A stretch of 64,000 nt of DNA from CAWCKS01 sp963796195 (GCA_963796195.1 CAWCKS010000007.1:310001-374000), one strand, 5' to 3'. Shown: positions 46,117 to 55,492, counted from the first letter of the stretch. Translations and numbers: made by a program. Notes: generated from the sequence alone by a model not told the origin.

Positions 46117-47460
46117 TTACACCGGCAGCGTGCCATTCGCCCGCAAGACTTCGCCCGCAAGATACAGCGAGCCCGTGATCAGGACCCGCGGCGGCAGGTC
46201 GTAGGCGAGCTGCGCAATCGTGCGCAGCGCGGCTTCGACACTCTCCGCCGTCTCGACCCGCATGCCGAGCGGGCGGGCGGCGTCGGTCAGCGCCTGCGGC
46301 GTATAGGCGTTGTCGTGGCCGGGGATCGGCACGGCAATGACATGCCGCGTCATGCCGGAGAAATTGGCGAGGAAACCGCGCGCGTCCTTGTTGGCCAGCA
46401 TGCCGATGATGATCACGAGCTGGCGCGACAGGCGCTCCTCGAGATCGCCGAACGCTGCGGCGACAACGCGCCCGCAATCCGGGTTGTGACCGCCGTCGAG
46501 CCAGATCTCGGCCTGCGGCGGCGCGTTTGATGTCAGCGGCCCCTGCGGCAGCCGCTGCATCCGCGCCGGCCACTCCGCGCGCGCAATGCCGGCCTCAATC
46601 GCGTTGACCGGCACATCAAGCTGATCGATCGTCCGCAGCACGGCGACGGCGAGGCCGGCGTTGTCGAACTGATGGCGGCCGAACAATTTTGGCGCGGGCA
46701 GATCGAGCAGACCCTGATCGTCTTGATAGACGAGGCGGCCGCGCTCGACGCCGGCGCTCCAGTCCTGGCCGCCGGCGCGCAGCGGCGCACGCATGCGCTT
46801 GGCGACCTGCTCGATCACCGCCTCAGCTTCGGCGTGCTGCTGCGCGGTGATGACGGGCACGCCGGGCTTGATGATCCCGGCCTTCTCGCCGGCGATCTTG
46901 CCGAGCGTGTCGCCGAGCATCTCCATGTGGTCGAAGGCAACAGGCGTGATCACGCTGGCGAGCGGTTTTTCCACGACGTTGGTCGAGTCACCGCGGCCGC
47001 CGAGGCCGACCTCGAGCAGCACGACATCGGCCGGCTGTTGTGCGAACAGATGAAAGCCGGCTGCGGTCTCCATTTCGAACACGGTGATGGGCTCGTTGCC
47101 GTTCAGGCGCTCACAATGCTCGAGCGCGGCAATCAACGCGTCGTCCTCGACAAGGACGCCGCCGCCGATGCGGCCGAGCCGATAGCGCTCGTTGATGCGG
47201 ACGAGATGCGGCGAAGTGAAAGTGTGGACCCGCAGGCCCGCGGCTTCGAGGATGGCGCGCAGATAAGCGACGGTCGAGCCCTTGCCGTTGGTGCCGGCGA
47301 CATGGATCACCGGGCCCATGCGGGCTTCAGGATTGCCGAGCAGCGCCAGCAGCCGCTTCATGCGATCGAGCGTGAGATCGATCTTGCGATGATGCAGCGC
47401 CATCAGCCGCGCCTGGATCGCATCCAGCGGCGCGGGGGTCTGGTAGGGCTTTGCGGTCAC
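46117..47460 (-). CDS. folC: Folylpolyglutamate synthase / dihydrofolate synthase
   Basis: Adds glutamate to dihydropteroate and folates. 447 residues when started at GTG 47460, within 'LRVTAKPYQTPAPLDAI'. The P-loop is 'VIHVAGTNGKGSTVAYLRAI' and the Mur-ligase-type Omega loop is 'FTSPHLVRINERY'. 'LLEVGLGGRGDSTNVV' and 'WLDGGHNPD' (central and C-terminal ligase motifs) are also present. The GTG overlaps a TGA at 47457-47459 that is probably the true accD stop. As given, the frame runs on unbroken from accD, most likely because of a one-base error there. Confidence 0.92.
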   Translation of the reverse strand: MTAKPYQTPAPLDAIQARLMALHHRKIDLTLDRMKRLLALLGNPEARMGPVIHVAGTNGKGSTVAYLRAILEAAGLRVHTFTSPHLVRINERYRLGRIGGGVLVEDDALIAALEHCERLNGNEPITVFEMETAAGFHLFAQQPADVVLLEVGLGGRGDSTNVVEKPLASVITPVAFDHMEMLGDTLGKIAGEKAGIIKPGVPVITAQQHAEAEAVIEQVAKRMRAPLRAGGQDWSAGVERGRLVYQDDQGLLDLPAPKLFGRHQFDNAGLAVAVLRTIDQLDVPVNAIEAGIARAEWPARMQRLPQGPLTSNAPPQAEIWLDGGHNPDCGRVVAAAFGDLEERLSRQLVIIIGMLANKDARGFLANFSGMTRHVIAVPIPGHDNAYTPQALTDAARPLGMRVETAESVEAALRTIAQLAYDLPPRVLITGSLYLAGEVLRANGTLPV

Positions 47461-48378
47461 GCGGAGGGAGCGGGCTGTTCGGCTGGTGGTGGCGGGAGAG
47501 CGGCGGTCGCGGGCGGCGGCGGGTACAAACGGATCGGTCTTGGTCAGGAGCCGACACAGCCGCCCGAGCGTCGGCCTGATCTCATGGCGATGCACGACCA
47601 TATCGATCATGCCATGCTCCTTCAGGTACTCGGCGCGCTGAAAGCCGTCGGGCAGTTTCTCGCGGATCGTCTGTTCAATGACGCGTGCGCCCGTAAAGCC
47701 AACCAGCGCGCCGGGCTCGGCGATATGGATGTCGCCGAGCATCGCGTAGGACGCGGTGACGCCACCGGTGGTCGGGTTGGTCAGCACGACGATATAGGGC
47801 TTCTTCACTTCGCGCAGCATCTGCACCGCAACCGTGGTGCGCGGCATCTGCATCAGCGAGAGAATGCCTTCCTGCATGCGCGCACCGCCGGAGGCGGCGA
47901 ACATGATGAAGGGCGAGGCCTTCTCGACCGCGAGCTCGAGGCCTTTGATGATGGCTTCGCCGGCGGCCATGCCGAGCGAGCCGCCCATGAAATCGAAATC
48001 CTGCACGGCGGCGACGATCGGCATGCCCTCGAGCCGGCCGAATCCCACCTTCACCGCGTCGTTCAAACCAGTCTTGGCGCGCGCGTCCTTCAGGCGGTCG
48101 ACATATTTGCGCTCGTCACGGAATTTCAGCGGGTCGACCGCAACCTGCGGCAGCGCGACGTCGTACCAGGTCTCGTTGTCGAAGATCGACTTCAGGCGCG
48201 CCATCGCGCCCATGCGCATGTGATAGTTCGAGCCGGGGATGACGAACTGGTTGGCCTCGACGTCCTTGTAGAACACGAGCTGCCCGGTATCGGGACACTT
48301 GATCCAGAGATTCTCCGGCACTTCGCGCTTCAGAATGCTGCGAATCTTCGGTCGGACGACGTTTGAGATCCAGTTCAT
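47457..48378 (-). CDS. accD: Acetyl-CoA carboxylase carboxyltransferase subunit beta, with probable frameshift near the end
   Basis: Transfers carboxyl from biotin to acetyl-CoA. Corrected length is about 306 residues. Conserved blocks are 'DFDFMGGSLGMAAGEAII', 'FAASGGARMQEGILSLMQM', 'LTNPTTGGVTASYAMLGDI' and 'EYLKEHGMIDMVVHRHE'. The zinc ribbon is degenerate: 'WIKCPDTGQLVFYKD' keeps one Cys, as in other Alphaproteobacteria. As given, the frame fuses into folC. A one-base shift near 47505-47525 gives a Pro/Ala-rich tail ending at TGA 47457-47459, which overlaps the folC GTG. I take that as the real end. Confidence 0.88.
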
Positions 48379-48478
48379 CTATCAAATGCTCCGCAGCTCG
48401 TGCTGCAAACACGCCTACGTCGCCAACCCGCGCTTATATGGACATTTGTCGCGCTTCGGGCAATCCCGAAACGGTCAG

Positions 48479-49318
48479 CTAGTCTGCCGCTTGTTTGACG
48501 ACAGAATGAACACCCTTGGCCAGCGAGGAGACCACACCCGCGGCTGCGCCGACGGTCCTTGCCGTTGCCGCTCCATCGGCATCGAGGCTGCCCGCGATCG
48601 CGTCGACAATCGCGGTGCCGACCGCCGCACCGTCGGCCTTGCTGGCAATGGCTGCGGCATTCTCAGCGGTCCTGATGCCGAAGCCGACGCAGACCGGCAA
48701 CGCCGTGTGGCGCTTGATGCGCGCAACGGCTCCTGCGACGTTGTCTGCGCTCGCCGCCGCGGCCCCGGTGATGCCGGTGATCGAGACGTAGTAGACGAAG
48801 CCCGAGGTATTGGCGAGCACCGCCGGCAATCGCTTGTCGTCGGTGGTCGGCGTTGCCAGCCGGATGAAGTTCAAGCCGGCGCGCAGTGTCGGCAGACACA
48901 GCTCTTCATCTTCCTCCGGCGGCAGGTCGACGATGATCAAACCGTCCACACCGACTGTCTTGGCGTCGGCGAGGAATTTGTCGACGCCGTAGATGTAGAT
49001 CGGGTTGTAGTAGCCCATCAGCACGATCGGTGTCGCGGCGTCCTCGGTGCGGAAGGCGCGCACCACGTTGAGCGTCTTCTTCAGCGTGGTGCCGGCTTTC
49101 AGCGCGCGCAGGCCAGCCGCCTGGATCGACGGGCCATCGGCCATTGGATCGGTAAACGGCATGCCAATCTCGATGATGTCAGCACCCGCTTTCGGCAGCG
49201 ACTTGATGATGTCGAGCGAAGTGTCGAGATCGGGATCGCCCGCCATCACGTAGGTCACGAAGGCTGCGCGACCTTCGCGCTTCAATTCGGCAAAGCGGAT
49301 ATCGATGCGCGTGGTCAT
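48479..49318 (-). CDS. trpA: Tryptophan synthase alpha chain
   Basis: Cleaves indole-3-glycerol phosphate to indole, which passes to TrpB. 279 residues. The catalytic Glu and Asp are in 'IIEIGMPFTDPMADGPSIQA'. The phosphate-binding region is 'VCVGFGIRTAENAAAIASKA'. ATG 49318 ('MTTRIDIRFAELKREGRAAF') is the family start. Separated from trpB by 181 bases containing a hairpin-ended repeat, an unusual break within a trp pair. Confidence 0.96.
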   Translation of the reverse strand: MTTRIDIRFAELKREGRAAFVTYVMAGDPDLDTSLDIIKSLPKAGADIIEIGMPFTDPMADGPSIQAAGLRALKAGTTLKKTLNVVRAFRTEDAATPIVLMGYYNPIYIYGVDKFLADAKTVGVDGLIIVDLPPEEDEELCLPTLRAGLNFIRLATPTTDDKRLPAVLANTSGFVYYVSITGITGAAAASADNVAGAVARIKRHTALPVCVGFGIRTAENAAAIASKADGAAVGTAIVDAIAGSLDADGAATARTVGAAAGVVSSLAKGVHSVVKQAAD

Positions 49319-49356
49319 GAGGCGCCGTTGATCTGCATGAGACGGCCGCTCTTTGG

Positions 49357-49485
49357 CTGGTCGTCCCCGCGAACGCGGGGATCCATACGCCGCAGCGGAA
49401 CTGAGACGACGAGCGGGGATGAATTCTTGCTCCGAGCAAAACAAGAAGCACAGGGGCTATGGGTCCCCGCGTTCGCGGGGACGAC
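49357..49485. repeat. Hairpin-ended intergenic repeat, copy 2 (inside the trpB-trpA gap)
   Basis: About 129 bases with CTGGTCGTCCCCGCGAACGCGGGG at the left and GTCCCCGCGTTCGCGGGGAC at the right. Its right end reads CACAGGGGCTATGGG before the hairpin, matching the reverse complement of the left end of copy 1. Its left interior GATCCATACGCCGCAG matches the reverse complement of the right interior of copy 1. So this is an inverted copy. It lies between trpB and trpA in the transcribed region. Confidence 0.85.
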
Positions 49486-49499
49486 GCCGAGATTGTCGC

Positions 49500-50714
49500 T
49501 CATGACCGCGCCTTCAAAATCTCGGCGACCTGCGGGATATCCTTGTCGCCGCGGCCGGAGAGGTTGATCACCATCAGGTGCTCCTTGCGTCGTTTCGGCG
49601 CGAGGTCCATCACCTTGGCGATCGCGTGCGCCAACTCCAGCGCGGGAATGATGCCTTCGAGGCGCGACAGCAGCTGGAACGCGGCCAGCGCTTCGTCGTC
49701 GGTCGCGGAGATGTAGGTGACGCGGCCGGTCTCGTGCAGCCAGGCGTGCTCCGGGCCGATGCCGGGATAATCGAGGCCGGCCGAAATCGAGTGCGCGTCG
49801 TTGATCTGGCCGTCCTCGTTCATCAACAGGAACGTGCGGTTGCCGTGAAGGACACCGGGCCGGCCGCCGGTGAGCGACGCTGCATGCTGCTTGTCGAGAC
49901 CGTGGCCTGCGGCTTCGACGCCAAAGATCTCGACGCCGGGATCGTCCAGAAACGGATGAAACAAACCGATCGCATTGGAGCCGCCGCCGATGCAGGCGAC
50001 CAATGAGTCCGGCAACCGGCCTTCGGTCGCCAGCATCTGCTCGCGGGTCTCGCGGCCGATCACCGACTGAAAATCGCGCACCATCATTGGATAGGGATGC
50101 GGGCCGGCGACGGTGCCGATGCAGTAGTAGGTGCTTTCGACATTGGTGACCCAGTCGCGCAGCGCCTCGTTCATGGCGTCCTTCAGCGTGCGCGTGCCCG
50201 ACTGCACCGGGATCACTTTTGCGCCCAGCATCTCCATGCGGAAAACGTTCGGCGCCTGACGCGCCACGTCGACGGCGCCCATATAGACGACACATTCGAG
50301 GCCGAAGCGCGCGCACAGCGTTGCGGTGGCGACGCCGTGCTGGCCGGCGCCAGTCTCGGCGATGATGCGCTTCTTGCCCATGCGCTGCGCCAGGAGAATC
50401 TGGCCGAGCACGTTGTTGACCTTGTGCGAACCGGTGTGGTTCAGCTCCTCGCGCTTCAGAAAGATCTTTGCGCCGCCGAGATGCTGTGACAGCCGCTCGG
50501 CGTAGTAGAGCGGCGATGGACGGCCGACATAGTCCTTCAGATAGCCGTTCATCTCGGCGCGAAACGCGGCGTCGGCCTTCGCTTCGGCATAGGCCTTCTC
50601 GAGATCGAGGATCAGCGGCATCAACGTTTCGGCAACGAAGCGGCCGCCGAATATGCCGAAATGGCCGTGATCGTCGGGACCGATGCGGAAGGAGTTTGGC
50701 TTCGGCAGAGTCAT
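49500..50714 (-). CDS. trpB: Tryptophan synthase beta chain
   Basis: PLP enzyme that condenses indole with serine. 404 residues. The PLP-binding Lys is in 'ELNHTGSHKVNNVLGQILLA'. 'AETGAGQHGVATATLCARFG' is the substrate loop, and 'CIGGGSNAIGLFHPFL' binds the PLP phosphate. The start at 50714 overlaps the trpF stop by four bases, so the two are coupled. The repeat at 49357-49485 begins just after its stop. Confidence 0.97.
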   Translation of the reverse strand: MTLPKPNSFRIGPDDHGHFGIFGGRFVAETLMPLILDLEKAYAEAKADAAFRAEMNGYLKDYVGRPSPLYYAERLSQHLGGAKIFLKREELNHTGSHKVNNVLGQILLAQRMGKKRIIAETGAGQHGVATATLCARFGLECVVYMGAVDVARQAPNVFRMEMLGAKVIPVQSGTRTLKDAMNEALRDWVTNVESTYYCIGTVAGPHPYPMMVRDFQSVIGRETREQMLATEGRLPDSLVACIGGGSNAIGLFHPFLDDPGVEIFGVEAAGHGLDKQHAASLTGGRPGVLHGNRTFLLMNEDGQINDAHSISAGLDYPGIGPEHAWLHETGRVTYISATDDEALAAFQLLSRLEGIIPALELAHAIAKVMDLAPKRRKEHLMVINLSGRGDKDIPQVAEILKARS

Positions 50715-51412
50715 ATGCCGCTCCTTGCGAGTTTGTCTGGCGCCGACGCTCGGTCTGCTCCGCGAGCTGCGGCGATGAACGCGCGGATCATCGCGATGTC
50801 CTTCACGCCGGGGGAGGACTCGACACCTGAGGAGACATCGACACCTGTGGCGCGCGTCACGCGCAGCGCTTCAGCAACATTTGCCGCATTGATGCCGCCC
50901 GAAACCATGAACGGCACGGCGAGCTTGAGGTTCTCTAAGAGATGCCAGTCGAACGGCGCGCCGAGACCACCCGGGCGCGTCGCATCCTTGGGCGCGCGTG
51001 CGTCGAACAGGATGCGGTCAGCGACCGCGGCATAGCCGGCGACCGCGGCGAGGTCGGCGGAGGTTTCAACGGAAATCACCTTCATCACCGGAAGGGCGAA
51101 CTTCGCCTTGATATCGCGGATCCGCGCCACGGTTTCCTTGCCGTGCAGCTGCAGGAGATCCGGCCGCAGCGCCTCGATGCAGTTCTCCAGCGTCGTGTCA
51201 TCGGCGTCGACCGACAGCGCGACCTTGTTCGCCCGCCCTTTGACACGCACGCCGAGTTCGCGGGCGACGCCGAGGCTCAGGTGCCGCGGCGACGGTGAGA
51301 AGAACACGAAGCCGACCATGTCGGCGCCGGCGTCTAACGCGGCGTCGAGCGTCTCCGGCGTGGACAGGCCACATATTTTGATGGTGCTCAGGCGGTCGGA
51401 AAATGCGTACAT
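50711..51412 (-). CDS. trpF: Phosphoribosylanthranilate isomerase
   Basis: Amadori rearrangement step of tryptophan synthesis, a (beta/alpha)8 barrel of about 233 residues. The catalytic Cys is in 'IKICGLSTPETLDAAL' and the Asp in 'RILFDARAPKD'. 'MVGFVFFSPSPRHLSL', 'LLQLHGKETVARI' and 'VDVSSGVESSPGVKDI' are the usual blocks. Some homologues start about eight residues further on. The stop overlaps the trpB start. Confidence 0.95.
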   Translation of the reverse strand: MYAFSDRLSTIKICGLSTPETLDAALDAGADMVGFVFFSPSPRHLSLGVARELGVRVKGRANKVALSVDADDTTLENCIEALRPDLLQLHGKETVARIRDIKAKFALPVMKVISVETSADLAAVAGYAAVADRILFDARAPKDATRPGGLGAPFDWHLLENLKLAVPFMVSGGINAANVAEALRVTRATGVDVSSGVESSPGVKDIAMIRAFIAAARGADRASAPDKLARSGI

Positions 51413-51489
51413 CGGGCGGATTCGAGGGTTGGCGCGGCTTCTACAACGTCATATGGGGCTTGTCTCCCCATTCCGCCGCCGCGCCGGCG

Positions 51490-51831
51490 CTAGGCCGGAG
51501 GCCTTAGCAGGGCATTTGGCCGGCTCAATGGTCCGCTCGGCCGGCTGCTCGCCAGTTCGGCACGGGCGGCCGCGGCATCGGCCTCGTGGCGGCGCGCTGC
51601 TCTGCGCCAGCGCCCCTGCCTGATCCAGGTCGCGATGCCTCCGGCCAACACGCCCAGGATCGCCGACAGCAGAATGAGGACGAACAGCGGCAGGTCGACG
51701 CTAAGCGAGGGATCGCTTGAGTTGAAGGGATCGAACGACACCGTCACCCAATGGCGATTGGCGACGGCAAAGATCACGAAGATCGCCGCCAGCGGCAACA
51801 CAACAACGAAATTGACGATCTTCCGGACCAT
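51490..51831 (-). CDS. LapA-domain membrane protein (DUF1049)
   Basis: 113-residue inner-membrane protein with two transmembrane helices: 'VVVLPLAAIFVIFAVAN' near the N-terminus and 'LPLFVLILLSAILGVLAGGI' at about 45-65. The cytoplasmic tail is basic and Ala-rich and may form a coiled coil. The family (LapA/YciS-like) is linked to lipopolysaccharide assembly in E. coli. It sits between ihfB and trpF, the normal place in Rhizobiales. ATG 51831 is the chosen start. Confidence 0.85.
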   Translation of the reverse strand: MVRKIVNFVVVLPLAAIFVIFAVANRHWVTVSFDPFNSSDPSLSVDLPLFVLILLSAILGVLAGGIATWIRQGRWRRAARRHEADAAAARAELASSRPSGPLSRPNALLRPPA

Positions 51832-51863
51832 GACAACAGCTCCGGACGAGACGAGGCGGCCGT

Positions 51864-52163
51864 TCAGGCGCCTTCCATCTTGCCATCGCGGTTGAGCCGT
51901 TCCCGCATTTCCTTGCCGGTCTTGAAGAACGGCACGCACTTCTGGTCCACCGGCACGTGCTCGCCGGTGCGCGGATTGCGCCCCGATCGCGCCGGGCGAT
52001 TCTTCACCGAAAACGCGCCAAACCCGCGCAATTCGACACGGTCGCCGCGCGCCAACGCGGCGACGATTTCATCGAGAATGGCGTTGACGATGTTTTCCAC
52101 GTCCCGCTGATAGAGATGCGGGCTGTGCTCGGAGATGCGTTGAACAAGCTCGGATTTGATCAT
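51864..52163 (-). CDS. ihfB: Integration host factor subunit beta
   Basis: DNA-bending histone-like protein, 99 residues. Begins 'MIKSELVQRISEHSPHLYQR'. The beta-arm region is 'RVELRGFGAFSVKNRPARSG' followed by 'RNPRTGEHVPV', with the Pro that intercalates into DNA. The partner IhfA is not in the window. Position after sppA in the minus-strand series matches other alphaproteobacteria. Confidence 0.96.
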   Translation of the reverse strand: MIKSELVQRISEHSPHLYQRDVENIVNAILDEIVAALARGDRVELRGFGAFSVKNRPARSGRNPRTGEHVPVDQKCVPFFKTGKEMRERLNRDGKMEGA

Positions 52164-52320
52164 CGGAACGGGTGCCTGGCCGTTAATAATTCCATTTCCG
52201 TGAAAAGTGATTGCACTGTCAAGACGATAATTGAAATTCGGTCGCAGATAAAAGCACTTGTGGCCGTTCCGGCGGCCCGGCAACTCGAGCCGGAGTGTTT
52301 CGCTCGGCGAAACTTCGAGA

Positions 52321-53301
52321 TCAGTTGGTCGTGCCCGGCTGCCACAATGCCAGCAGGCCCTCCAGGCCGAGACGATCGATTGAGGCGATCGTGCCGGTCG
52401 CGGCGAGCTCGCTGCGCCAAGCCCTCCAGGCCGACCGCTTCAAGCGTTGCCGATGCGGCAAGCCGCAGGAAGCTCATGTCGCTGAAGCGCGGCGACAGAC
52501 GATAATCCCGCACCGGCGTGTCGGCGGAAATCTTCTTTTCCGTGGCAAGCCAGGCGACCGCCGCGGTCTCGTCGCCCAGTTCATCGATGAGCTTCAGGCC
52601 AACCGCCTGCCGTCCGGTGAAGACGCGGCCATCGGCGACCTTCTCCAGCGCCGGATCGTCCATGCTGCGGCGGGTTTTCACGAGGTCCTTGAACCAGGCG
52701 TATTGGTCCTTAACCAGATCGTCGAGCGCGGCACGCGCTTCCGGACTGGTCGGCTCAAAGCCGTTCGGCGACGCCTTCAAGGGCGAGGATTTCACCTCCT
52801 CGACCTTGACGCCGACCGTCTTCATCAGGTCGGCAAAGTTCGGATACTGCACGAGCACGCCGATCGATCCGACCAGCGAGGTGCCTTGTGCGACGATGTG
52901 ATCGGAGGCAAGCGCAGTGATGTAGGCCCCCGACGCACAGAGGCCGTCGCACACGACGACCACGGGCTTCTTTGCCCTGAGCCGCGTCAGCGCGTCGTAA
53001 AGCTGCTCGGAGCCGGCGGTGGTGCCGCCGGGCGAGTTGACGTGGATGATTACCGCTTTGGCCTGCGAGCGGCCAGCCGGTCGAGCGCCCGCACGCGCTC
53101 GCTGTTCGAGGTAATCAGGCCTTCGATGGTGATGCGCGCAATCGAATTGGTGGTCGAGAAGGCGCGGCGCGCCGACGGCGTCGCCCACAGGGCGAGCCCG
53201 AGCACGATCGCGACGCCAAGTACCGCGGCGCTGACGCGCCAGAAGGTGAGCTTGCGACGCATGCGGCGGCGGTCGACGATCAGATCGGCTTCGTAGGACA
53301 T
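52321..53301 (-). CDS. sppA: Signal peptide peptidase SppA (S49 family), with two apparent frameshifts
   Basis: Inner-membrane serine/lysine protease that degrades cleaved signal peptides. Corrected length is about 326 residues. An N-terminal transmembrane helix ('VSAAVLGVAIVLGLALWA') lies at about 23-40. The Ser nucleophile is in 'AQGTSLVGSIGVLVQYP', and the Lys is expected in 'VKSSPLKASPNGFEP'. 'HVNSPGGTTAGSEQLYDAL' is typical. A base is missing at 53067-53070, before 'QAKAVIIHVNSPGG', and one is extra at 52405-52410. After that the frame gives 'ATGTIASIDRLGLEGLLAL' and a TGA at 52321-52323. Confidence 0.9.
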
Positions 53302-53454
53302 TTATTGAGCCTCACCTTTGCGATCGCACCGCACGACCGGTGCCCGCAACTCGTTTCATTGAACCGAGAGAAACGCATCCAATACGCTGCAATATGAAGA
53401 AATCATGGTCATGAAACAACAACCGGGCCAAACACTTTTCTGAAAACAGCATCA

Positions 53455-53491
53455 TAAAACGAAAGAGCCCCGGCCTTGCGGGCCGAGGCTC
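53455..53491 (-). terminator. Intrinsic terminator after rpsA
   Basis: On the minus strand GAGCCTCGGCC (from 53491) pairs with GGCCGGGGCTC (to 53465), with a short CGCAA loop and one mismatch, and is followed by TTTCGTTTT. It lies about 40 bases beyond the rpsA stop and should end much of the cmk-rpsA transcript before sppA. Confidence 0.8.
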
Positions 53492-53515
53492 CTGTCCATG
53501 TAAGGTTCGAAAGAC

Positions 53516-53545
53516 TTACTTGTCCTTGTCTTACTTGTCCTTGTC
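53516..53545. repeat. 15-bp tandem duplication across the rpsA stop codon
   Basis: TTACTTGTCCTTGTC occurs twice back to back (53516-53530 and 53531-53545). On the coding strand each copy reads GAC AAG GAC AAG TAA, so the last four residues and the stop of rpsA are repeated just downstream. The duplication does not change the protein. Confidence 0.8.
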
Positions 53546-55249
53546 CTGCGCGCCGCGCTGCTTGAGCGCGGTGCCGAGAATGTCGCCGAGCGTCGCGCCC
53601 GAATCGGACGAACCGTACTGGGCGATCGCTTCTTTCTCTTCAGCGACCTCGAGCGCCTTGATCGACACCTGGACCTTGCGGGCCTTCTTGTCGAACTGGA
53701 TGACGCGGGCGTCGACCTTCTCGCCGACCGCGAAGCGTTCGGAGCGCTGCTCCGAGCGGTCGCGCGCGAGTTCCGAGCGCTTGATGAAGGTGGTGAAGTC
53801 GGTGCCGACGATCTTGACGTCGATACCGCCTTCCTTGACGTCGATGATCTCGCAGGTGACCACCGCGCCCTTCTTGACATCGCCGGGTTCTGCGAACGGA
53901 TCGCCCTCGAGCTGCTTGATGCCGAGCGAGATGCGCTCCTTCTCGACATCGACGTCGAGCACCACCGCCTTGACGATGTCGCCCTTCTTGAAGTTGTCGA
54001 TGACCTGCTCGCCCGGCAGCTTCCAGTCGAGATCCGACAGGTGGACCATGCCGTCGACGTCGCCGTCGAGGCCGAGGAACAGACCGAACTCGGTCTTGTT
54101 CTTGACCTCGCCCTCGACCACCGCACCGACCGGATGCTTCTCGACGAACACCTCCCACGGATTGCGCATGGTTTGCTTCAGGCCGAGCGAGATGCGGCGC
54201 TTCACGGCGTCGACCTCGAGCACCTGCACCTCAACCTCCTGTGAGGTGGAGACGATCTTGCCGGGGTGCATGTTCTTCTTGGTCCACGACATCTCGGAGA
54301 CGTGGATCAGGCCCTCGATGCCCGGCTCGAGCTCGACGAAGGCGCCGTAGTCGGTGATGTTGGTGACGCGGCCCTTGATGCGCGCGCCGAGCGGATACTT
54401 TGCCTCGATGCCCTGCCATGGATCGTCGAGCAACTGCTTCATGCCGAGCGAGATGCGGTGCGTCTCGTGGTTGATTTTGATGATCTTGACCTTGACGGTC
54501 TGGCCGATCGCCAAAACTTCGCTCGGGTGATTGACGCGGCGCCACGCAATGTCGGTGACGTGCAACAGGCCGTCGATGCCGCCGAGGTCGACGAACGCAC
54601 CGTAGTCGGTGATATTCTTGACGACGCCGTCGATGACCTGACCCTCTTCGAGGTTCTGCACCAGCTCCTGGCGCTGCTCGGCGCGGGTCTCTTCCAGCAC
54701 GGTGCGGCGCGAGACGACGATGTTGCCGCGGCGGCGATCCATCTTGAGGATCTGGAACGGCTGCGGGTTGTTCATCAACGGCCCGACGTCGCGGATCGGC
54801 CGGATGTCGACCTGCGAGCGCGGCAGGAAGGCCACGGCGCCGTCGAGGTCGACGGTGAAACCGCCCTTGACCTGGTTGAAGATGACGCCCGAAACCTTCT
54901 CGTTGTTCTGGAATGCCTTCTCGAGCTTGCCCCAGCTCTCCTCGCGGCGCGCCTTGTCGCGCGACAGCACGGCCTCGCCGAGCGCGTTCTCGATGCGATC
55001 GAGGAACACCTCGACCTCGTCACCCACTTTAAGCTGGCTCTCCCGTCCCGGGCCGTTGAACTCGCGCAGCGCGACGCGGCCTTCGGTCTTCAGGCCGACG
55101 TCGATGACAGCCATATCCTTCTCGATCGCGACGACCGTGCCCTTGATGACCGAGCTTTCCTGCAATCCGCCCGAGCCGAAGGACTCTTCGAGCATGGCGG
55201 AAAAATCTTCTTTCGACGGGTTGTATGAGTCAGCGGTGACAGAAGCCAT
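53531..55249 (-). CDS. rpsA: 30S ribosomal protein S1
   Basis: Binds mRNA on the 30S subunit. 572 residues with six S1 repeats. Repeats are recognisable by 'GVVKNITDYGAFVDLGGIDG', 'GRVTNITDYGAFVELEPGI' and 'GEVKNKTEFGLFLGLDGDVD'. The N-terminal part has 'ALREFNGPGRESQLKVGDEV'. ATG 55249 has GGAGAAC upstream on its strand. The 243-base gap to cmk probably holds its own promoter and leader. Terminator and tandem duplication at the 3' end are listed separately. Confidence 0.97.
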   Translation of the reverse strand: MASVTADSYNPSKEDFSAMLEESFGSGGLQESSVIKGTVVAIEKDMAVIDVGLKTEGRVALREFNGPGRESQLKVGDEVEVFLDRIENALGEAVLSRDKARREESWGKLEKAFQNNEKVSGVIFNQVKGGFTVDLDGAVAFLPRSQVDIRPIRDVGPLMNNPQPFQILKMDRRRGNIVVSRRTVLEETRAEQRQELVQNLEEGQVIDGVVKNITDYGAFVDLGGIDGLLHVTDIAWRRVNHPSEVLAIGQTVKVKIIKINHETHRISLGMKQLLDDPWQGIEAKYPLGARIKGRVTNITDYGAFVELEPGIEGLIHVSEMSWTKKNMHPGKIVSTSQEVEVQVLEVDAVKRRISLGLKQTMRNPWEVFVEKHPVGAVVEGEVKNKTEFGLFLGLDGDVDGMVHLSDLDWKLPGEQVIDNFKKGDIVKAVVLDVDVEKERISLGIKQLEGDPFAEPGDVKKGAVVTCEIIDVKEGGIDVKIVGTDFTTFIKRSELARDRSEQRSERFAVGEKVDARVIQFDKKARKVQVSIKALEVAEEKEAIAQYGSSDSGATLGDILGTALKQRGAQDKDK

Positions 55250-55492
55250 TTGTTCTCCGGTTGGTTCAAACTTTCAGTGTTGCGTTACGCAATGATCAAG
55301 CAAGTCCGCGGTCTTGAGCGCCTTGCGGCGCGCTGGGTTCCGCACATCCTGCCGTCCGCCAGGCGCATCCGTACGAGTCGGATGACGACAAGCGGCCAGC
55401 GCGATGCCAGCATGATCTCTGCGATGAATTTGCGTGTCCGGACGCTCAGATCGAAGCGGTGGAGCCGGCTTACCTCCAATGACGGCGGGTGT

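Noticed and set aside
46672..48366. A 564-codon open frame opposite accD and folC
   Set aside because: Antisense shadow of two well-conserved genes; the translation has no recognisable family motifs.
54266..55228. A 320-codon acidic open frame opposite rpsA
   Set aside because: Product of complementary codons of the repeated S1 domains; the internal repetition simply mirrors rpsA.
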